Numbered from the stretch's first letter, positions 1 to 9,060 are shown. The stretch: DNA of 64,000 nucleotides from Haladaptatus paucihalophilus DX253 (GCF_000376445.1 NZ_AQXI01000001.1:1272962-1336961); one strand, 5' to 3'. The notes: generated from the letters alone by a model not told the origin. Made by a program: numbers and translations.

Positions 1-90
1 GGCGGGCTGTACCGTGTGGGACAGATGACCGACACCTTCGGCGTTGTCCACGCCGGAGAGTGCGTTGCTGAGGGGGTCGTTTCCTGCCAT
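1..90 (-). CDS. rps8: Small ribosomal subunit protein uS8, N-terminal part (runs off the window)
   Basis: Only the first 30 codons lie in the window. The reading begins MAGNDPLSNALSGVDNAEG, which is the typical haloarchaeal S8 N-terminus. The protein binds 16S rRNA in the central domain of the small subunit. It starts 2 nt after the S14 stop codon and is the last visible gene of the minus-strand ribosomal operon. The partial state comes from the window edge and not from damage. Confidence 0.93.
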   Translation of the reverse strand, partial: MAGNDPLSNALSGVDNAEGVGHLSHTVQPA

Positions 91-92
91 AG

Positions 93-269
93 TTATCGGT
101 ACTTCCTGAATCCCATGTCGCGTGCGATTTCGCGGAAGCACTGGCGACACAGATTGATATCGTACTTTCCGACCAGTCCCTGCTTTCGACCACATCGTTG
201 GCACGTTTCGAGTTGGCCAGTGCGCTTGGTCGAATGCTCGCCGGTCGAGTCGTTCTCACTTTCGCTCAT
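93..269 (-). CDS. rps14: Small ribosomal subunit protein uS14, zinc type
   Basis: This 58-residue protein holds a C-x2-C (CQRC) and a second C-x2-C (CRQC) pair, the zinc-binding pattern of archaeal S14. The C-terminus ends in GFRKYR, also typical of the family. It assembles into the head of the 30S subunit. The start overlaps the L5 stop codon by 4 nt (ATGA), which indicates translational coupling inside the operon. Its size is normal for a short zinc-type S14. Confidence 0.96.
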   Translation of the reverse strand: MSESENDSTGEHSTKRTGQLETCQRCGRKQGLVGKYDINLCRQCFREIARDMGFRKYR

Positions 270-784
270 TCATCCACCTCAACGTCGAAGTTGGCCTGCA
301 GGAACGCGAGCGCGTCCTCGGCCGTCAGACGGTGGTTCGACGGAATCTTGCGGGTGACCTTGTCGCGCTTGGCGACGCGGTAGCCCGGTCGAACGAGGTT
401 GACGGTGACGTCAAGCCCGTAGATTCCGACGTTCGGGTCGTACTCCTGACTCGGGAACTCGGTGTGCTCGTCGATACCGAAGCTGAAGTTGCCAGTGTCG
501 TCGAACTGGTTCGACGAGAGGCTGACGAGCGGGAGCGCCGTTTCGAGGAAGTCGTGTGCGTCCTCGCCACGGAGCGTCACCTTCGCACCGATGGGGTCAC
601 CCTGACGGATGCCGAAGTCGGGGAGCGTGGACTTCGCCAACGTGCGGACGCTCTGTTGTTCCGTCACGTCTTCGAGGATCTCCTCGGCGTTGGCGAGTTC
701 GCGACCACCTTCGCCGACGCCCATGTGGACGACGACCTTCTCCACTTTCGGCTCTCGCATCTCGTGGAATTCGGCTTCGCTCAT
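266..784 (-). CDS. rpl5: Large ribosomal subunit protein uL5
   Basis: This 172-residue protein carries the L5 core, including the region near residue 60 that reads [13 protein letters not shown]5 binds 5S rRNA and sits in the central protuberance of the 50S subunit. It overlaps the upstream S4e and the downstream S14 genes by 4 nt on each side. Gene order S4e-L5-S14-S8 is the archaeal spc order. The composition is acidic, as in other halophile ribosomal proteins. Confidence 0.96.
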   Translation of the reverse strand: MSEAEFHEMREPKVEKVVVHMGVGEGGRELANAEEILEDVTEQQSVRTLAKSTLPDFGIRQGDPIGAKVTLRGEDAHDFLETALPLVSLSSNQFDDTGNFSFGIDEHTEFPSQEYDPNVGIYGLDVTVNLVRPGYRVAKRDKVTRKIPSNHRLTAEDALAFLQANFDVEVDE

Positions 785-1482
785 TCGTCATCACCCGTGA
801 AGTTCTCGTCGATGACGACGAGGTACTCCTCGACGGTTTCGAACGCGGTGTCGTCGCCTTCGACGGCGACGGTGTTCGAACCGCTGCCGGGCGTCACCGT
901 GATGTCGGTGACTTCGCCGATTTCGCCGGCGTGCTGCCCGCGAACGGCGGTGACGAGACAGCCTTCCTCGTACGGGAAGTGTGCGAGGATGTCCTTGTCC
1001 TCGTTCCCGAGGACGATGGAGTCTTTCGTGTTGTAGTCCGAATCGGACTCGACACGAAGGTTGCTGCCGTCGTGGAGATTGAGTTGCGTTTCGCCACCGG
1101 GGACGTTCGTCTTGTCCTCGATTTTCGCCAGTCGGCCGTCCGCCGCATCCTCGTCGATGGGGGTCAGCGCGAGGCGACCGCCCTCGTCGGGGAAGACGCG
1201 GTAGTACTCTTCGCGTTCGGTGAACGCGAGGATGTCGAACATACCGATGGGTCGCTGTTCGTCACTCACTGATTGTCCGTTCACGAGAACGGCATCCTGG
1301 TTGAGCGCGTAGCGGGCTTCCTTCTTCGATGCCGCGTAGCCCAGTACGTCCCGCATGATGATGAGGAGCGGAACGCCGTCACGACCGTGCGGACCGGCAC
1401 CGGCCTTCACGGTGAACGTGGCGGTCTTTCGCTCGACCGGCCAGGATTTCGGAACGGAGAGTCGTTTCTGATGGTTGCTCAT
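781..1482 (-). CDS. rps4e: Small ribosomal subunit protein eS4
   Basis: This 233-residue protein belongs to the archaeal/eukaryotic S4e family, which has no bacterial counterpart. It shows the N-terminal [10 protein letters not shown] motif, the S4-like RNA-binding part near residues 40-75 and the central S4e domain. The C-terminal half includes the KOW-like stretch around HAGEIGEV. It overlaps L24 upstream and L5 downstream by 4 nt each. Length and position are both normal for the family. Confidence 0.96.
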   Translation of the reverse strand: MSNHQKRLSVPKSWPVERKTATFTVKAGAGPHGRDGVPLLIIMRDVLGYAASKKEARYALNQDAVLVNGQSVSDEQRPIGMFDILAFTEREEYYRVFPDEGGRLALTPIDEDAADGRLAKIEDKTNVPGGETQLNLHDGSNLRVESDSDYNTKDSIVLGNEDKDILAHFPYEEGCLVTAVRGQHAGEIGEVTDITVTPGSGSNTVAVEGDDTAFETVEEYLVVIDENFTGDDE

Positions 1483-1835
1483 TCGGAATCACCTTCCAGA
1501 CGCGCCTCACGGCGGTCATCGGACAGGTCGAGGTCGGTCACGCGGACGTTGCTCGCTTCGAGCGGTCGCGGGACGTCCTCACCGTCGGCCTTTTCGAGGG
1601 TAACGTCCTCGACGAAGACGACTGCCTTCTTCAGGTCGACGGAGGTGACTTCGCCTTCTTCACCGGCGAAATCGCCGCGCATGACTTCGACCGTGTCGCC
1701 CGCGTTGACGCGGACGCTGCGCTGGTCGAACTCCTCGCGGAGGTCGTCCGACAACGTGGCTTTGACCTGCTTGTGCCGCTCGTGGAGCGGTGCGCGTTCG
1801 GTCTGGTTTCGCTGTTTGCGTGGTTGTCGAGTCAT
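1479..1835 (-). CDS. rpl24: Large ribosomal subunit protein uL24
   Basis: This 118-residue protein has a KOW motif near residues 45-70 ([19 protein letters not shown]), the RNA-binding signature of L24. L24 is an early 50S assembly protein near the exit tunnel. The first residues, [20 protein letters not shown], match the family N-terminus and support the start codon. Four-nt overlaps with L14 upstream and S4e downstream place it in the single ribosomal transcript. Confidence 0.96.
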   Translation of the reverse strand: MTRQPRKQRNQTERAPLHERHKQVKATLSDDLREEFDQRSVRVNAGDTVEVMRGDFAGEEGEVTSVDLKKAVVFVEDVTLEKADGEDVPRPLEASNVRVTDLDLSDDRREARLEGDSE

Positions 1836-2230
1836 ACTATCATCGTAGCTGTGCTTGCGATACTTCCGAACCGCTCTGCGACTTCCTGCGCGATGGGACC
1901 CTTGATTTCGGTCCCTCGCGGCTCTTCCACGTCGTCGATGACGACGGCCGCGTTGTCTTCGAATTTGACACGCGTGCCGTCGGGGCGACGGATGGATTTG
2001 CGCTGTCGAACGATGACAGCTTCGAGCACCTGACGGCGCATCTCCGGCGTCCCCTTCGTGACGGACACGGTGATCTTGTCACCGATACCCGCCTTGGGGT
2101 GGCGGCTCTTCGTGCCGTGGTAGCCGGAAACGCTGATGACCTTCAGTTCTCGTGCGCCGGTGTTGTCGGCACAGTTGAGCAGGGAGCCTTTCTCGACGCC
2201 CTGGGTCACGTCAGCCTTCAGTGCTTCCAT
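1832..2230 (-). CDS. rpl14: Large ribosomal subunit protein uL14
   Basis: This 132-residue protein shows the L14 signatures [14 protein letters not shown] and the basic stretch [12 protein letters not shown]14 lies at the subunit interface and contacts 16S rRNA and factor-binding regions. It shares one nucleotide with the S17 stop codon and overlaps L24 by 4 nt. Length is normal for archaea. Confidence 0.97.
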   Translation of the reverse strand: MEALKADVTQGVEKGSLLNCADNTGARELKVISVSGYHGTKSRHPKAGIGDKITVSVTKGTPEMRRQVLEAVIVRQRKSIRRPDGTRVKFEDNAAVVIDDVEEPRGTEIKGPIAQEVAERFGSIASTATMIV

Positions 2231-2562
2231 CAGTCGTCACCCTCCTCGGTCAGGTTCTCGACGACGACGTGTGATTTCGTCTTCGAGAGCGGTCGGGTTT
2301 CTGCGATACGAACCGTGTCGCCAACTTCGAGCGTCATGCACTCCGGCGCGTGAGCCGGAACGCGGGAGCGACGCTTCATCTGCCGATCGTATTTCGGCAC
2401 TGTAACGTCGTACTCTCGCTCGACGACAACGGTTTTGTCCATGTCAGTGGAGGCGACTTCGCCCTCGATGATCTGTCCGCGCACGGAAAGCGATCCGTGG
2501 AACGGGCAGTCCTCGTGGGAGCAGGTCCCCTCCGGTTCTGATACATTCAATCCTAACGCCAT
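2230..2562 (-). CDS. rps17: Small ribosomal subunit protein uS17
   Basis: This 110-residue protein has the archaeal S17 N-terminal extension with a [12 protein letters not shown] stretch, and the OB-fold core near residues 30-100. S17 binds 16S rRNA helices 7 and 11. The gene overlaps the end of the Rpp29 gene by 10 nt, so both are likely translated from the same message with coupling. The position between Rpp29 and L14 is the conserved archaeal order. Confidence 0.96.
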   Translation of the reverse strand: MALGLNVSEPEGTCSHEDCPFHGSLSVRGQIIEGEVASTDMDKTVVVEREYDVTVPKYDRQMKRRSRVPAHAPECMTLEVGDTVRIAETRPLSKTKSHVVVENLTEEGDD

Positions 2563-2978
2563 TTCGAATTACCTCCAGTTTCGGTACGCAATGCGGGTCG
2601 TGAGAGCAAATTCGTGCCATCCACCGTAACGTAAGCCACGCCCTCGCCGTCGTCGGAATGCCGACGAGTCCCCGGATGACTCCCGGAGACACCACCAGAC
2701 TGACCGGAGCGACCTCCGGCAGTTTCCGCTGGCAGTTCGGACGCGGTCCCCGCCCCTTTACAGGGTGCGGCGGCTTCATTTGTGAGTTCGAATTCGAACG
2801 TCGTGCCCTGCTTCGGTACCTGCCACGACCGAGACGCGGACTCGACGGTAAGCGTACGCATCGTCTCGGAAACGACCCGCCCTTCGATGGCTTCGAGGGA
2901 CGGATTCGCCGCCGAAACGACCCGCACGTGCAGGCCGACGAGTTCGTGTTTCGTGAGCGTCTCGGGTGTCAGTGGCAT
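2553..2978 (-). CDS. rnp1: Ribonuclease P protein component 1 (Rpp29/Pop4 family)
   Basis: This 141-residue protein matches the archaeal RNase P subunit Rpp29. The Sm-like core is visible at about residues 12-67, with the segments HELVGLHVRVV and EGRVVSETMRTL. RNase P removes 5' leaders from tRNA precursors. The start ATG at 2978 is chosen because MPLTPETLTKHEL fits the family; an in-frame upstream extension would run into L29. The C-terminal third is Gly/Ser/Ala-rich and looks disordered, which is common in haloarchaeal orthologues. Its place inside the ribosomal operon is conserved in archaea. Confidence 0.92.
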   Translation of the reverse strand: MPLTPETLTKHELVGLHVRVVSAANPSLEAIEGRVVSETMRTLTVESASRSWQVPKQGTTFEFELTNEAAAPCKGAGTASELPAETAGGRSGQSGGVSGSHPGTRRHSDDGEGVAYVTVDGTNLLSRPALRTETGGNSKWR

Positions 2979-2979
2979 C

Positions 2980-3186
2980 TTATTCGAGGTCGCCTTCTTC
3001 TTGCTGAATCGTCTTGATTCGAGCGATTGTTCGACGGAGTTCCTTGATGCGGCCGGGGTTCTCCGGCGCACCACCCGCGGCTTTGACGGCCTTCGCGTTG
3101 AGCAGTTCCGTCTCGAGTTCTTCGAGTTCGGATTCGCGCTCTGCGGGCGTCATATCGCGGATTTCCGAGGTGTGAAGAATAGCCAT
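2980..3186 (-). CDS. rpl29: Large ribosomal subunit protein uL29
   Basis: This 68-residue, mostly helical protein begins [18 protein letters not shown] and carries the L29 signature near [14 protein letters not shown]29 sits at the polypeptide exit tunnel, where it helps dock ribosome-associated factors. Its ATG shares a nucleotide with the S3 stop codon, and only one base separates its stop from the Rpp29 start. Length is normal. Confidence 0.97.
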   Translation of the reverse strand: MAILHTSEIRDMTPAERESELEELETELLNAKAVKAAGGAPENPGRIKELRRTIARIKTIQQEEGDLE

Positions 3187-4148
3187 TATTCTTCAGCCTC
3201 CTCGTCCGTCTCTTCGTCTTCTCGCGGTTCGTCACCGCTCGAACTTTCCGAGGAGCCCTGCTCCTCGCTTTCCATTTCTTCGAGGAGTTCCTCGGCTTCC
3301 GCCTCGACTTCCTCTTCGAGTTCGTCGAGTTCTTCCTCGACGGACTCGGGTTCGGATTCGTCGGCGTCAGCTTCGGACTCGTCCTCGATGACTTCCTCGA
3401 CGACCTCTTCGTCGACGTCGGCCTCGCCGGGTTCCGGCGATTCCTCGGCCTCGTCGGCGCGAAGTTCTTCGAGTTCGTCCTCGCTCGGTTCCTCGATGAG
3501 GTCGGCGGCCTCGTTGGCCTCGACGGCATCGGGAACGAGTTCTTCGGGGTTCGCACCCTCTTCGATCTGGAAGTCGTCCGGCAGGTCCGCTCCCGGCGGG
3601 ATGATCTTTACGTCGACACCGATGGTGCCGAGTTTCATCACCGCGACGCCCTGCCCGTGGTCCACGATGGTCTGGGCGGGTTCGCCGTTGTGCTTGATGT
3701 AGCCGCGGTTGAACTTCTCAACGCGCGAGCGTGCACCAGTGACCTTCCCGGAGAGGACGATTTCGGCGCCGAGTGCGCCGGAGTCCATGATTCGGTCGAT
3801 GGTCGTGTGACCCGCCTTGCGGAAGTACCATCCGCGTTCGAGCGCGTTGGCGAGTCGATCCGCGACGATACGAGCGTTCAGGTCCGGTTCGTCGACCTCT
3901 TGAACGTCGATCTGCGGGTCGTCGAGGTTGAACCGCTCACCGAGTTCTCGGGTGATCTTCCGGATGTTCTTCCCGCCCTTTCCGATGACCATACCGGGCT
4001 TTTCGGCCTTGAGGACGATCTGGGTCCCCATCGGCGTCTTGGCGACGTCCATGCCGCCGTAGCCCGCTCGGCCGAGTTCTTCCGCGAAGAACTCGTCTAT
4101 CTGCGAGCGCTGAAGCCCGTCTTCGATGAACTGATGTTCGTCTGCCAT
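3186..4148 (-). CDS. rps3: Small ribosomal subunit protein uS3 with long acidic tail
   Basis: This 320-residue protein has an N-terminal KH domain (about residues 20-95, with the [14 protein letters not shown] loop) and the S3 C-terminal domain to about residue 200. The last hundred or so residues are almost entirely Glu and Asp with scattered Ser and Ala. Such acidic tails are usual in haloarchaeal S3 but absent from bacterial S3; they probably aid solubility in high salt. S3 lines the mRNA entry channel. One-nucleotide junctions with L22 and L29 show operon coupling. Confidence 0.97.
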   Translation of the reverse strand: MADEHQFIEDGLQRSQIDEFFAEELGRAGYGGMDVAKTPMGTQIVLKAEKPGMVIGKGGKNIRKITRELGERFNLDDPQIDVQEVDEPDLNARIVADRLANALERGWYFRKAGHTTIDRIMDSGALGAEIVLSGKVTGARSRVEKFNRGYIKHNGEPAQTIVDHGQGVAVMKLGTIGVDVKIIPPGADLPDDFQIEEGANPEELVPDAVEANEAADLIEEPSEDELEELRADEAEESPEPGEADVDEEVVEEVIEDESEADADESEPESVEEELDELEEEVEAEAEELLEEMESEEQGSSESSSGDEPREDEETDEEAEE

Positions 4149-4609
4149 TAGTTGTCGACCTCCTCAAGGATGAGTTCGACGTCGACCTCGGGCGTGTTCC
4201 ACGCGGATGCGCGGCCGAACGCACGGGGTTTTCGTCCCTGCACTTCGCCGACCTTGTGGGCGGCGACGTGCATGATCTCCATCGATTCGCCGTCGAACCC
4301 TTGGGCGTCCGCGTTCGCGGTGACGTTATCGATGAGTTCGATGAACGCCTTGCTCGCCTTCTCGGGGTAGCGACCCGCGTCCCAGCCGTCGATGTCCGAA
4401 CGGTGGCCGACGCCGCTGTTGTGCTGCTTAAACGGCACCGACCGCTCTTCGTTCACGACCTGCTGGAGGTACGCTTTCGCGTCCCCGGCGGTCTTGCCCT
4501 TTATCTCGCGGGCAATCGCCTTGCTGTGCTTGTGGCTCATGTGCCGATCTCGGAGCATCCCCTTGGCGGTTGTCTCCGGGTCGGCATCGACGCTGTAGCT
4601 GATTCCCAT
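4148..4609 (-). CDS. rpl22: Large ribosomal subunit protein uL22
   Basis: This 153-residue protein shows the archaeal L22 N-terminus (MGISYSVDADPETTAKGMLR) and a C-terminal beta-hairpin region with GRKPRAFGRASAWNTP. L22 contributes to the exit-tunnel constriction. Three bases separate it from S19 upstream, and it shares one base with S3 downstream. Length fits archaeal L22. Confidence 0.97.
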   Translation of the reverse strand: MGISYSVDADPETTAKGMLRDRHMSHKHSKAIAREIKGKTAGDAKAYLQQVVNEERSVPFKQHNSGVGHRSDIDGWDAGRYPEKASKAFIELIDNVTANADAQGFDGESMEIMHVAAHKVGEVQGRKPRAFGRASAWNTPEVDVELILEEVDN

Positions 4610-4612
4610 GGT

Positions 4613-5038
4613 TTATTTGAGTGGCACGAACTTCGAGGAGCGGGTCGCACCGATTCCCGCTTGCCCGTGTTCGACGGAGGTACGGGTCAGCTGGAACTCA
4701 CCGAGGTAGTGTCCCAACATCTCCGGCTCGATTCGCACGCGCTCGAAGTCGCTGCCGTTGTAGACGGCGAACGTCTTTTCGACGAACGATGGGAGCACCG
4801 GCATGTCGCGCAGGTGCGTCCGAATCGGGCTGTTCGCCGATTCTTGTGCCGTCGTGTTCCGGGCCTTTTCGAGCAGTTTCTCCTGCTCGACGGTCAACCC
4901 GCGAAGGATGCTTCGCCGCATTCGTGCGGGCAGCAGTTCCGCGACTTCCTCAAGACTCATGTCCTGCAGTTCGTCGAGATCGTAGCCGCGATAGGTGAAC
5001 TCACCCTCGCGTCCTGTTCGATAATCGCTTCCGCTCAT
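4613..5038 (-). CDS. rps19: Small ribosomal subunit protein uS19
   Basis: This 141-residue protein has an archaeal N-terminal extension followed by the S19 core with [19 protein letters not shown] and the C-terminal [15 protein letters not shown]19 is in the head of the 30S subunit, near the bridge to the 50S. The start overlaps the L2 stop by 4 nt. Size and order are typical. Confidence 0.97.
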   Translation of the reverse strand: MSGSDYRTGREGEFTYRGYDLDELQDMSLEEVAELLPARMRRSILRGLTVEQEKLLEKARNTTAQESANSPIRTHLRDMPVLPSFVEKTFAVYNGSDFERVRIEPEMLGHYLGEFQLTRTSVEHGQAGIGATRSSKFVPLK

Positions 5039-5757
5039 TTGTTACCTCCACGTCCGGTTCGCTTGGACGCGATGTCTCCGACCTTTCGTCCCGGCGGAGC
5101 GTCTCGGGAGACACTCTTCGGGCGTCCGGGGTGCTGGCGGCCACCGCCACCGAACGGGTGGTCCACGGCGTTCATCGCCACACCACGCACGTTCGGCCAC
5201 TTCGTGCCGCGCGCTTTCATTTTGTGATACTTGTTACCGGCCTTGACCATCGGCTTCTCCGTCCGTCCGCCACCGGCGACGACGCCGATGGTGGCACGGC
5301 ACTGGGGCGAAAGTCGTCGGACTTCGCCGCTCGGGAGTTCGACGATGGCGGCCTCTCGGTCGTGCGTGATGAGGTTTGCGCCGACGCCGGATGCGCGGGC
5401 GAACTTGCCGCCGTCTCCGGGCTGGCGCTCGACGTTGCACACCGGAACCCCTTCCGGGATTTCGGCGAGCGGGAGCGTGTTGCCCGGCTTGATTTCGGCG
5501 GAAACGCCGACCTGAATTTCCTCTCCGACGCCGACGCCTTCGGGTGCGAGGACGAGACGCTGCTCGCCGTCCTCGAACTCGATGGCCGCGACCGGTGCAC
5601 TGCGGGCGGGGTCGTGTTCGATACCGACGACCGTTCCCGTGACCAGATCGCTGTCTTCGGCGTTCTTGTGGCTCAGTTCTGCCTTGTATCGGTGCGACGG
5701 TGCGCGGAAGGTCGGTCCACCGCGGCCACGTCGCTGTCCCTGAATCCTGCGTCCCAT
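5035..5757 (-). CDS. rpl2: Large ribosomal subunit protein uL2
   Basis: This 240-residue protein begins [17 protein letters not shown] and carries the L2 signature [18 protein letters not shown] near the C-terminus, which approaches the peptidyl transferase centre. The frame stays open upstream, but the ATG at 5757, 2 nt after the L23 stop, matches the family start. L2 is essential for subunit association and peptidyl transfer. Length is typical of archaeal L2. Confidence 0.97.
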   Translation of the reverse strand: MGRRIQGQRRGRGGPTFRAPSHRYKAELSHKNAEDSDLVTGTVVGIEHDPARSAPVAAIEFEDGEQRLVLAPEGVGVGEEIQVGVSAEIKPGNTLPLAEIPEGVPVCNVERQPGDGGKFARASGVGANLITHDREAAIVELPSGEVRRLSPQCRATIGVVAGGGRTEKPMVKAGNKYHKMKARGTKWPNVRGVAMNAVDHPFGGGGRQHPGRPKSVSRDAPPGRKVGDIASKRTGRGGNK

Positions 5758-5759
5758 TA

Positions 5760-6011
5760 TCAGAACACCCCGATTCGGGAGGCGACGTCCTGTGCGTCGT
5801 CGTCGTCCGACAACGAGACGGTCGCCTTCTTGTTCCCGTTCATTGTGACTTGGGTGTTGATCTTCTCGATGGTGACATCGTAGCGGTCCTCGATCTCGTC
5901 GCGGATTTCCGGCTTCGTCGCGTCGAGCGAGACGATGAACTGGAGCTTGTTGTCGAAGTCCATCTCGTTCATCGCTTTCTCCGTAACCCACGGATATTCG
6001 ACGACGCTCAT
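5760..6011 (-). CDS. rpl23: Large ribosomal subunit protein uL23
   Basis: This 83-residue protein starts MSVVEYPWVTEKAMNEMD, a typical L23 N-terminus, and contains the KPEIRDEIEDRYDV segment. L23 forms the docking site for SRP and other factors at the tunnel exit. It overlaps L4 upstream by 4 nt and lies 2 nt ahead of L2. Confidence 0.96.
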   Translation of the reverse strand: MSVVEYPWVTEKAMNEMDFDNKLQFIVSLDATKPEIRDEIEDRYDVTIEKINTQVTMNGNKKATVSLSDDDDAQDVASRIGVF

Positions 6012-6754
6012 CGGTCTGCCACCTCTTCGAGTGCGCTCTCGGTCCAGACGGTCAGTCGTCCTGCCTGCGTCCCGGGGGCGAGGTCTTCCGCGTTGACCTC
6101 ACGCGCCGTCGCGACGTCGGCACCGGCGAGGTTCCGCGCTGCGCGCGACGGTTCCTCGCTGGTGACGAACAGAATCGACTTCGGCGTCTTGTACTTGCGG
6201 CCACGGGTCTTCCCGCGTCCGGCGCGAACCTTCTTGTTCTCCTCCGCGCGTTCGATGTCGGCGTCGATGCCGACCGCTTCGAGGAAGGAGACGACCTCTT
6301 GCGTCTTCACGAGGTCTTCGAAGTCGTCGCTCACGACGAGGGGGAGTTCCGTCTCCTCGTCGAAGTCGTGTCCGCGCTCCGCGACGAGTTCCGCGTCCGC
6401 GGTCGCCGCGATGGCGCTGCGGACTGCGAGTTTGCGCTCCTTCTTGTTGATGGAGAGGGAGCGGTCTTTCTCCGCTTTCGGCGGGTGTGCGGGTCGGCCA
6501 CCGACGGCGCTGGGCACACGAGCGGCCCGGCCGTTCGTTCGCGGGATGTGGGCCATACCGCGGCCACTTCCCGGCGACTCGGCGGACGTACGCATCCCGG
6601 CGTGGGGGTCGGTACCGTAGTCCTGTTTCCGGTTTGCCTGTGCGGCGAGCACGGCACGCTTGATGAGGTCGGTGCGGACGGTCGTGTCGAACACGTCCGG
6701 CAGGTCGACCGTATCAGCGTCCTCGCCGTTCAGGTCACGTACTGTTGCCTGCAT
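6008..6754 (-). CDS. rpl4: Large ribosomal subunit protein uL4
   Basis: This 248-residue protein shows the archaeal L4 N-terminus (MQATVRDLNGEDADTVDLP), the Gly/Arg-rich tunnel loop near residues 60-90 (SPGSGRGMAHIPRTNGRAAR) and the KTRGRKYKTPKSILFV block. L4 reaches into the exit tunnel and supports early 50S assembly. It follows L3 after 3 nt and overlaps L23 by 4 nt. Confidence 0.97.
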   Translation of the reverse strand: MQATVRDLNGEDADTVDLPDVFDTTVRTDLIKRAVLAAQANRKQDYGTDPHAGMRTSAESPGSGRGMAHIPRTNGRAARVPSAVGGRPAHPPKAEKDRSLSINKKERKLAVRSAIAATADAELVAERGHDFDEETELPLVVSDDFEDLVKTQEVVSFLEAVGIDADIERAEENKKVRAGRGKTRGRKYKTPKSILFVTSEEPSRAARNLAGADVATAREVNAEDLAPGTQAGRLTVWTESALEEVADR

Positions 6755-6757
6755 GGA

Positions 6758-7774
6758 TTATCCCTGGTTGGACTCCGTACTTACGTAGCGCACCTCGGGG
6801 TCGAGGCGCGGTTGGTCGGTCGGTCGAACGGCAGGGCGGAAGCGCACGAGGCGCTTGTTCGGGCCCGGCACCGAACCCTTGATCAGCGCGTACGGACCAT
6901 CCACCTCGCCGTAGTTGACGAAGCCACCGTCGACGGAGGCCTCGTCGTCGTCGCCGAGGGAGATGAGACGCTTGTTGAGTTCGGTACGCTGGTGGTACCC
7001 GGTCTGACCCAGCTGCGGAACCGTCGAGCGAACGCGCGACGGATTCCACGGGCCGAGGTTACCGATGCGGCGTCTCCAGCCTTGGCGGGCGTGTTTGCCC
7101 TTCCGCTTCTGGACGCCCCATCGCTTGACGGGACCCTGCGTTCCTTTTCCTTTCGTGACGCCACTGGTATCGAGGTACTCGCCCGCGCGGAACACGTCTG
7201 TGATGTCGTGTTCCCCGCCGTCTTCGAGTAGTTCGAGGGCGAAATCGGCGCGGTCCGAGATGGAGCCGCCGCCGACTCGCGTTTCCATGACGTCCGGTCG
7301 TTTCTTCGGCACGTTCTTGAGGTCGCTGGGAACGGTGTGTGTGATGACCCGGAGGTCAGCCACGTCGCCTGCCTCGATGGCCGCGCGGAGTTCGTCCTCC
7401 GCGGCGTCGGCGTCGTGGTTCTCCGGAACGTTGAGCGTGCGGTCGAGTTCGTCGTGGAACTCCGAACCCCACACTTCCGTCATTGGTTTCTTCCCGTACG
7501 GCGTGTCTTCGTAGGCTCGAAGAGCGACGGCCCGCATCGGGGGCGTTTCGACGATGGTGACCGGCACGGTCTCCTCCATCCCTTCTCGGGGGGAGTTTGC
7601 CTCGTCGTTGACCATCACCACGTGGGTCATTCCAGCCTTGTAACCCGCGAATCCCTGCAGCGACGGCTGACCGTCACTGTCGGGCCACGAGTTGAAGCGC
7701 GGAACTTCGCTCGTCGCGCGCTTACGGGGGCCGAAGCCCAGCGAACCTTTGCGTGGTCTGCTTGTTTCTGGCAT
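6758..7774 (-). CDS. rpl3: Large ribosomal subunit protein uL3
   Basis: This 338-residue archaeal-type L3 begins MPETSRPRKGSLGFGPRKR and includes the family block around GVTKGKGTQGPVKRWGV. L3 approaches the peptidyl transferase centre and is needed for early 50S assembly. It starts 4 nt after the stop of the SPOUT-family gene upstream, so the two are probably co-transcribed. Length is normal for archaea. Confidence 0.97.
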   Translation of the reverse strand: MPETSRPRKGSLGFGPRKRATSEVPRFNSWPDSDGQPSLQGFAGYKAGMTHVVMVNDEANSPREGMEETVPVTIVETPPMRAVALRAYEDTPYGKKPMTEVWGSEFHDELDRTLNVPENHDADAAEDELRAAIEAGDVADLRVITHTVPSDLKNVPKKRPDVMETRVGGGSISDRADFALELLEDGGEHDITDVFRAGEYLDTSGVTKGKGTQGPVKRWGVQKRKGKHARQGWRRRIGNLGPWNPSRVRSTVPQLGQTGYHQRTELNKRLISLGDDDEASVDGGFVNYGEVDGPYALIKGSVPGPNKRLVRFRPAVRPTDQPRLDPEVRYVSTESNQG

Positions 7775-7778
7775 CGTA

Positions 7779-8621
7779 TCACTCGATGTTGAGGGTAAGG
7801 CTTGCGAGGGAGGCGAACATCGCTTCTTCAGTTCGTATGACCTCGCTGCCTTGGTTCGGAACCGTATTCAGCCAGAGGTCGAACCGGGCTGGTACGCCGG
7901 ATTCGACCGCGGAGATACCTTCGGGGGGGACCCCGAATATCTCCGGCAGTCCTCGACCCGGCGAACCGAACGCGACGGTCATTCCGTCGCGGTTCGTTCG
8001 CGTGACGACTTCTTCAAGCCGTCCGACGGAGAGCGGTTCTCCGTAACGCGATGTGGCGATTCTGACGCCAGCATCGTCGCGGTCGAGGGCCGCCGAGAGG
8101 TCCATGCGCGTCACTGTGAGCCCCGGAACGGGGGCGTCCACGAGCTTCGCACGGACCGGTCTTCTCGAAGAGATCCTGACGGTAACGCGTTCTCCCTCGC
8201 CGACCGTCATTTGCGACGGAACGACGAGTGAGATCGGGTGTTGCAGTCCGCAATTGACCCGAACGCGCCCTTCAGGTCCGACCTCGGTCACGATTCCCTG
8301 TCTTAACGACCCCGAACCCTCCGATTCGGAGCCGGTCTGTGATGTGGCGCGGAGCGGCGGTAGGATGCCCGCGTACTCCAATTCGTCCCGCCTTCCGAAT
8401 ACCTCCTTTCGAAGGTAGGGCGGTGTGGCGGCGTACTTCAGTATGGTTTCGACGAATCCAGCGCCCCACTTGCGTTCGCCTTCCCCGTCGGGGAAGACGA
8501 CCAAGCGGTCCGCCCGGAATACGGTCGCCGCGCGGGCGACGTAGCCGATTTTGCGAGTTGCCTCGCGTTTGTCTTCGGCTTCCCGGACGAGGGACGATGG
8601 TACGAGTATGCTGACGGTCAT
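7779..8621 (-). CDS. Putative SPOUT-class RNA methyltransferase (COG2106 family) ahead of the ribosomal operon
   Basis: This 280-residue protein begins MTVSILVPSSLVREAEDKRE and resembles the archaeal COG2106/DUF171 family, predicted alpha/beta-knot (SPOUT) RNA-binding methyltransferases related to human C9orf114. An inserted OB-like segment lies near residues 110-180 and a SPOUT-like C-terminus includes AFGSPGRGLPEIF. The ATG at 8621 is preferred over a longer open frame because it matches the family start. It sits 4 nt before L3, an arrangement common in haloarchaea, so an rRNA target is plausible but inferred. A TTTTAACC element near 8678-8690 on the minus strand may be the operon promoter. 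Confidence 0.8.
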   Translation of the reverse strand: MTVSILVPSSLVREAEDKREATRKIGYVARAATVFRADRLVVFPDGEGERKWGAGFVETILKYAATPPYLRKEVFGRRDELEYAGILPPLRATSQTGSESEGSGSLRQGIVTEVGPEGRVRVNCGLQHPISLVVPSQMTVGEGERVTVRISSRRPVRAKLVDAPVPGLTVTRMDLSAALDRDDAGVRIATSRYGEPLSVGRLEEVVTRTNRDGMTVAFGSPGRGLPEIFGVPPEGISAVESGVPARFDLWLNTVPNQGSEVIRTEEAMFASLASLTLNIE

Positions 8622-8793
8622 ACCGTTACGCTTCGACGCCTCATCACTAGACTGTAGCGAAGTTTTCGTAGTGACGGTTAAAAGAGTGCCGCTTCGTATT
8701 TGGGCGCGTGACGTATTCACACGCCCCAAATCATCGGAATCAAGAGATGTGTGAGAGTGAGTTTCACACGAACGGCACACCGACTCGCAAGTC

Positions 8794-8798
8794 TTATA
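8794..8798 (+). promoter_or_regulatory. TATA element of the first tRNA-Gly gene
   Basis: TTATA stands about 38 nt before the mature 5' end of the tRNA, preceded by CGCAAGTC. This is the spacing expected for an archaeal tRNA promoter with a short 5' leader removed by RNase P. Confidence 0.5.
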
Positions 8799-8834
8799 CA
8801 GTAGTCGGGAATACGGAGAAGTGCAAGCAACCCT

Positions 8835-8905
8835 GCGCTGGTAGTGTAGTGGTATCACGTGACCTTGCCATGGTCACAACCTGGGTTCAAATCCCAGCCA
8901 GCGCA
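8835..8905 (+). tRNA. tRNA-Gly(GCC), copy 1
   Basis: The 71-nt sequence folds into a full cloverleaf. The acceptor stem is GCGCTGG/CCAGCGC with discriminator A. The anticodon arm is GTGACC-TTGCCAT-GGTCAC, giving anticodon GCC. The T-arm is CTGGG-TTCAAAT-CCCAG. CCA is not encoded and no intron is present. An identical copy lies 423 nt downstream (9258). Confidence 0.96.
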
Positions 8906-8924
8906 TTTCTATCGGGAGCAAATC

Positions 8925-8952
8925 GACGAGCACCGCGTAGCGTGTGCTCGTC
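8925..8952. repeat. Perfect inverted repeat (9-bp arms) downstream of tRNA-Gly copy 1
   Basis: GACGAGCAC and GTGCTCGTC are separated by 10 nt and lie 20 nt after the tRNA. The hairpin after copy 2 occupies the equivalent place with a different sequence, which suggests that structure rather than sequence is kept. Confidence 0.7.
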
Positions 8953-9041
8953 AAAACGCGAGCGATGAAATCGTTCCTGGATTTGAATGAGACCAGGCGC
9001 ACGCCCGCGAACGAAGTGAGCAGGACCGTCTGGACGTCGTT

Positions 9042-9060
9042 TACAATCCCAGCCAGCGCA
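9042..9060 (+). pseudogene. tRNA-Gly 3'-end fragment (remnant 1)
   Basis: The stretch ACAATCCCAGCCAGCGCA repeats the last part of the T-arm and the 3' acceptor strand of tRNA-Gly. No 5' acceptor strand, D-arm or anticodon arm precedes it, so it cannot be a functional tRNA. It ends 155 nt after the intact tRNA 3' end. Confidence 0.75.

Noticed and set aside
3186-3560. Repetitive GAG/GAC-rich DNA as a repeat element
   Set aside because: It encodes the acidic tail of ribosomal protein S3, which is normal in haloarchaea.
9042-9060. A possible third tRNA-Gly
   Set aside because: Only the 3' end is present; there is no 5' acceptor strand, D-arm or anticodon arm.
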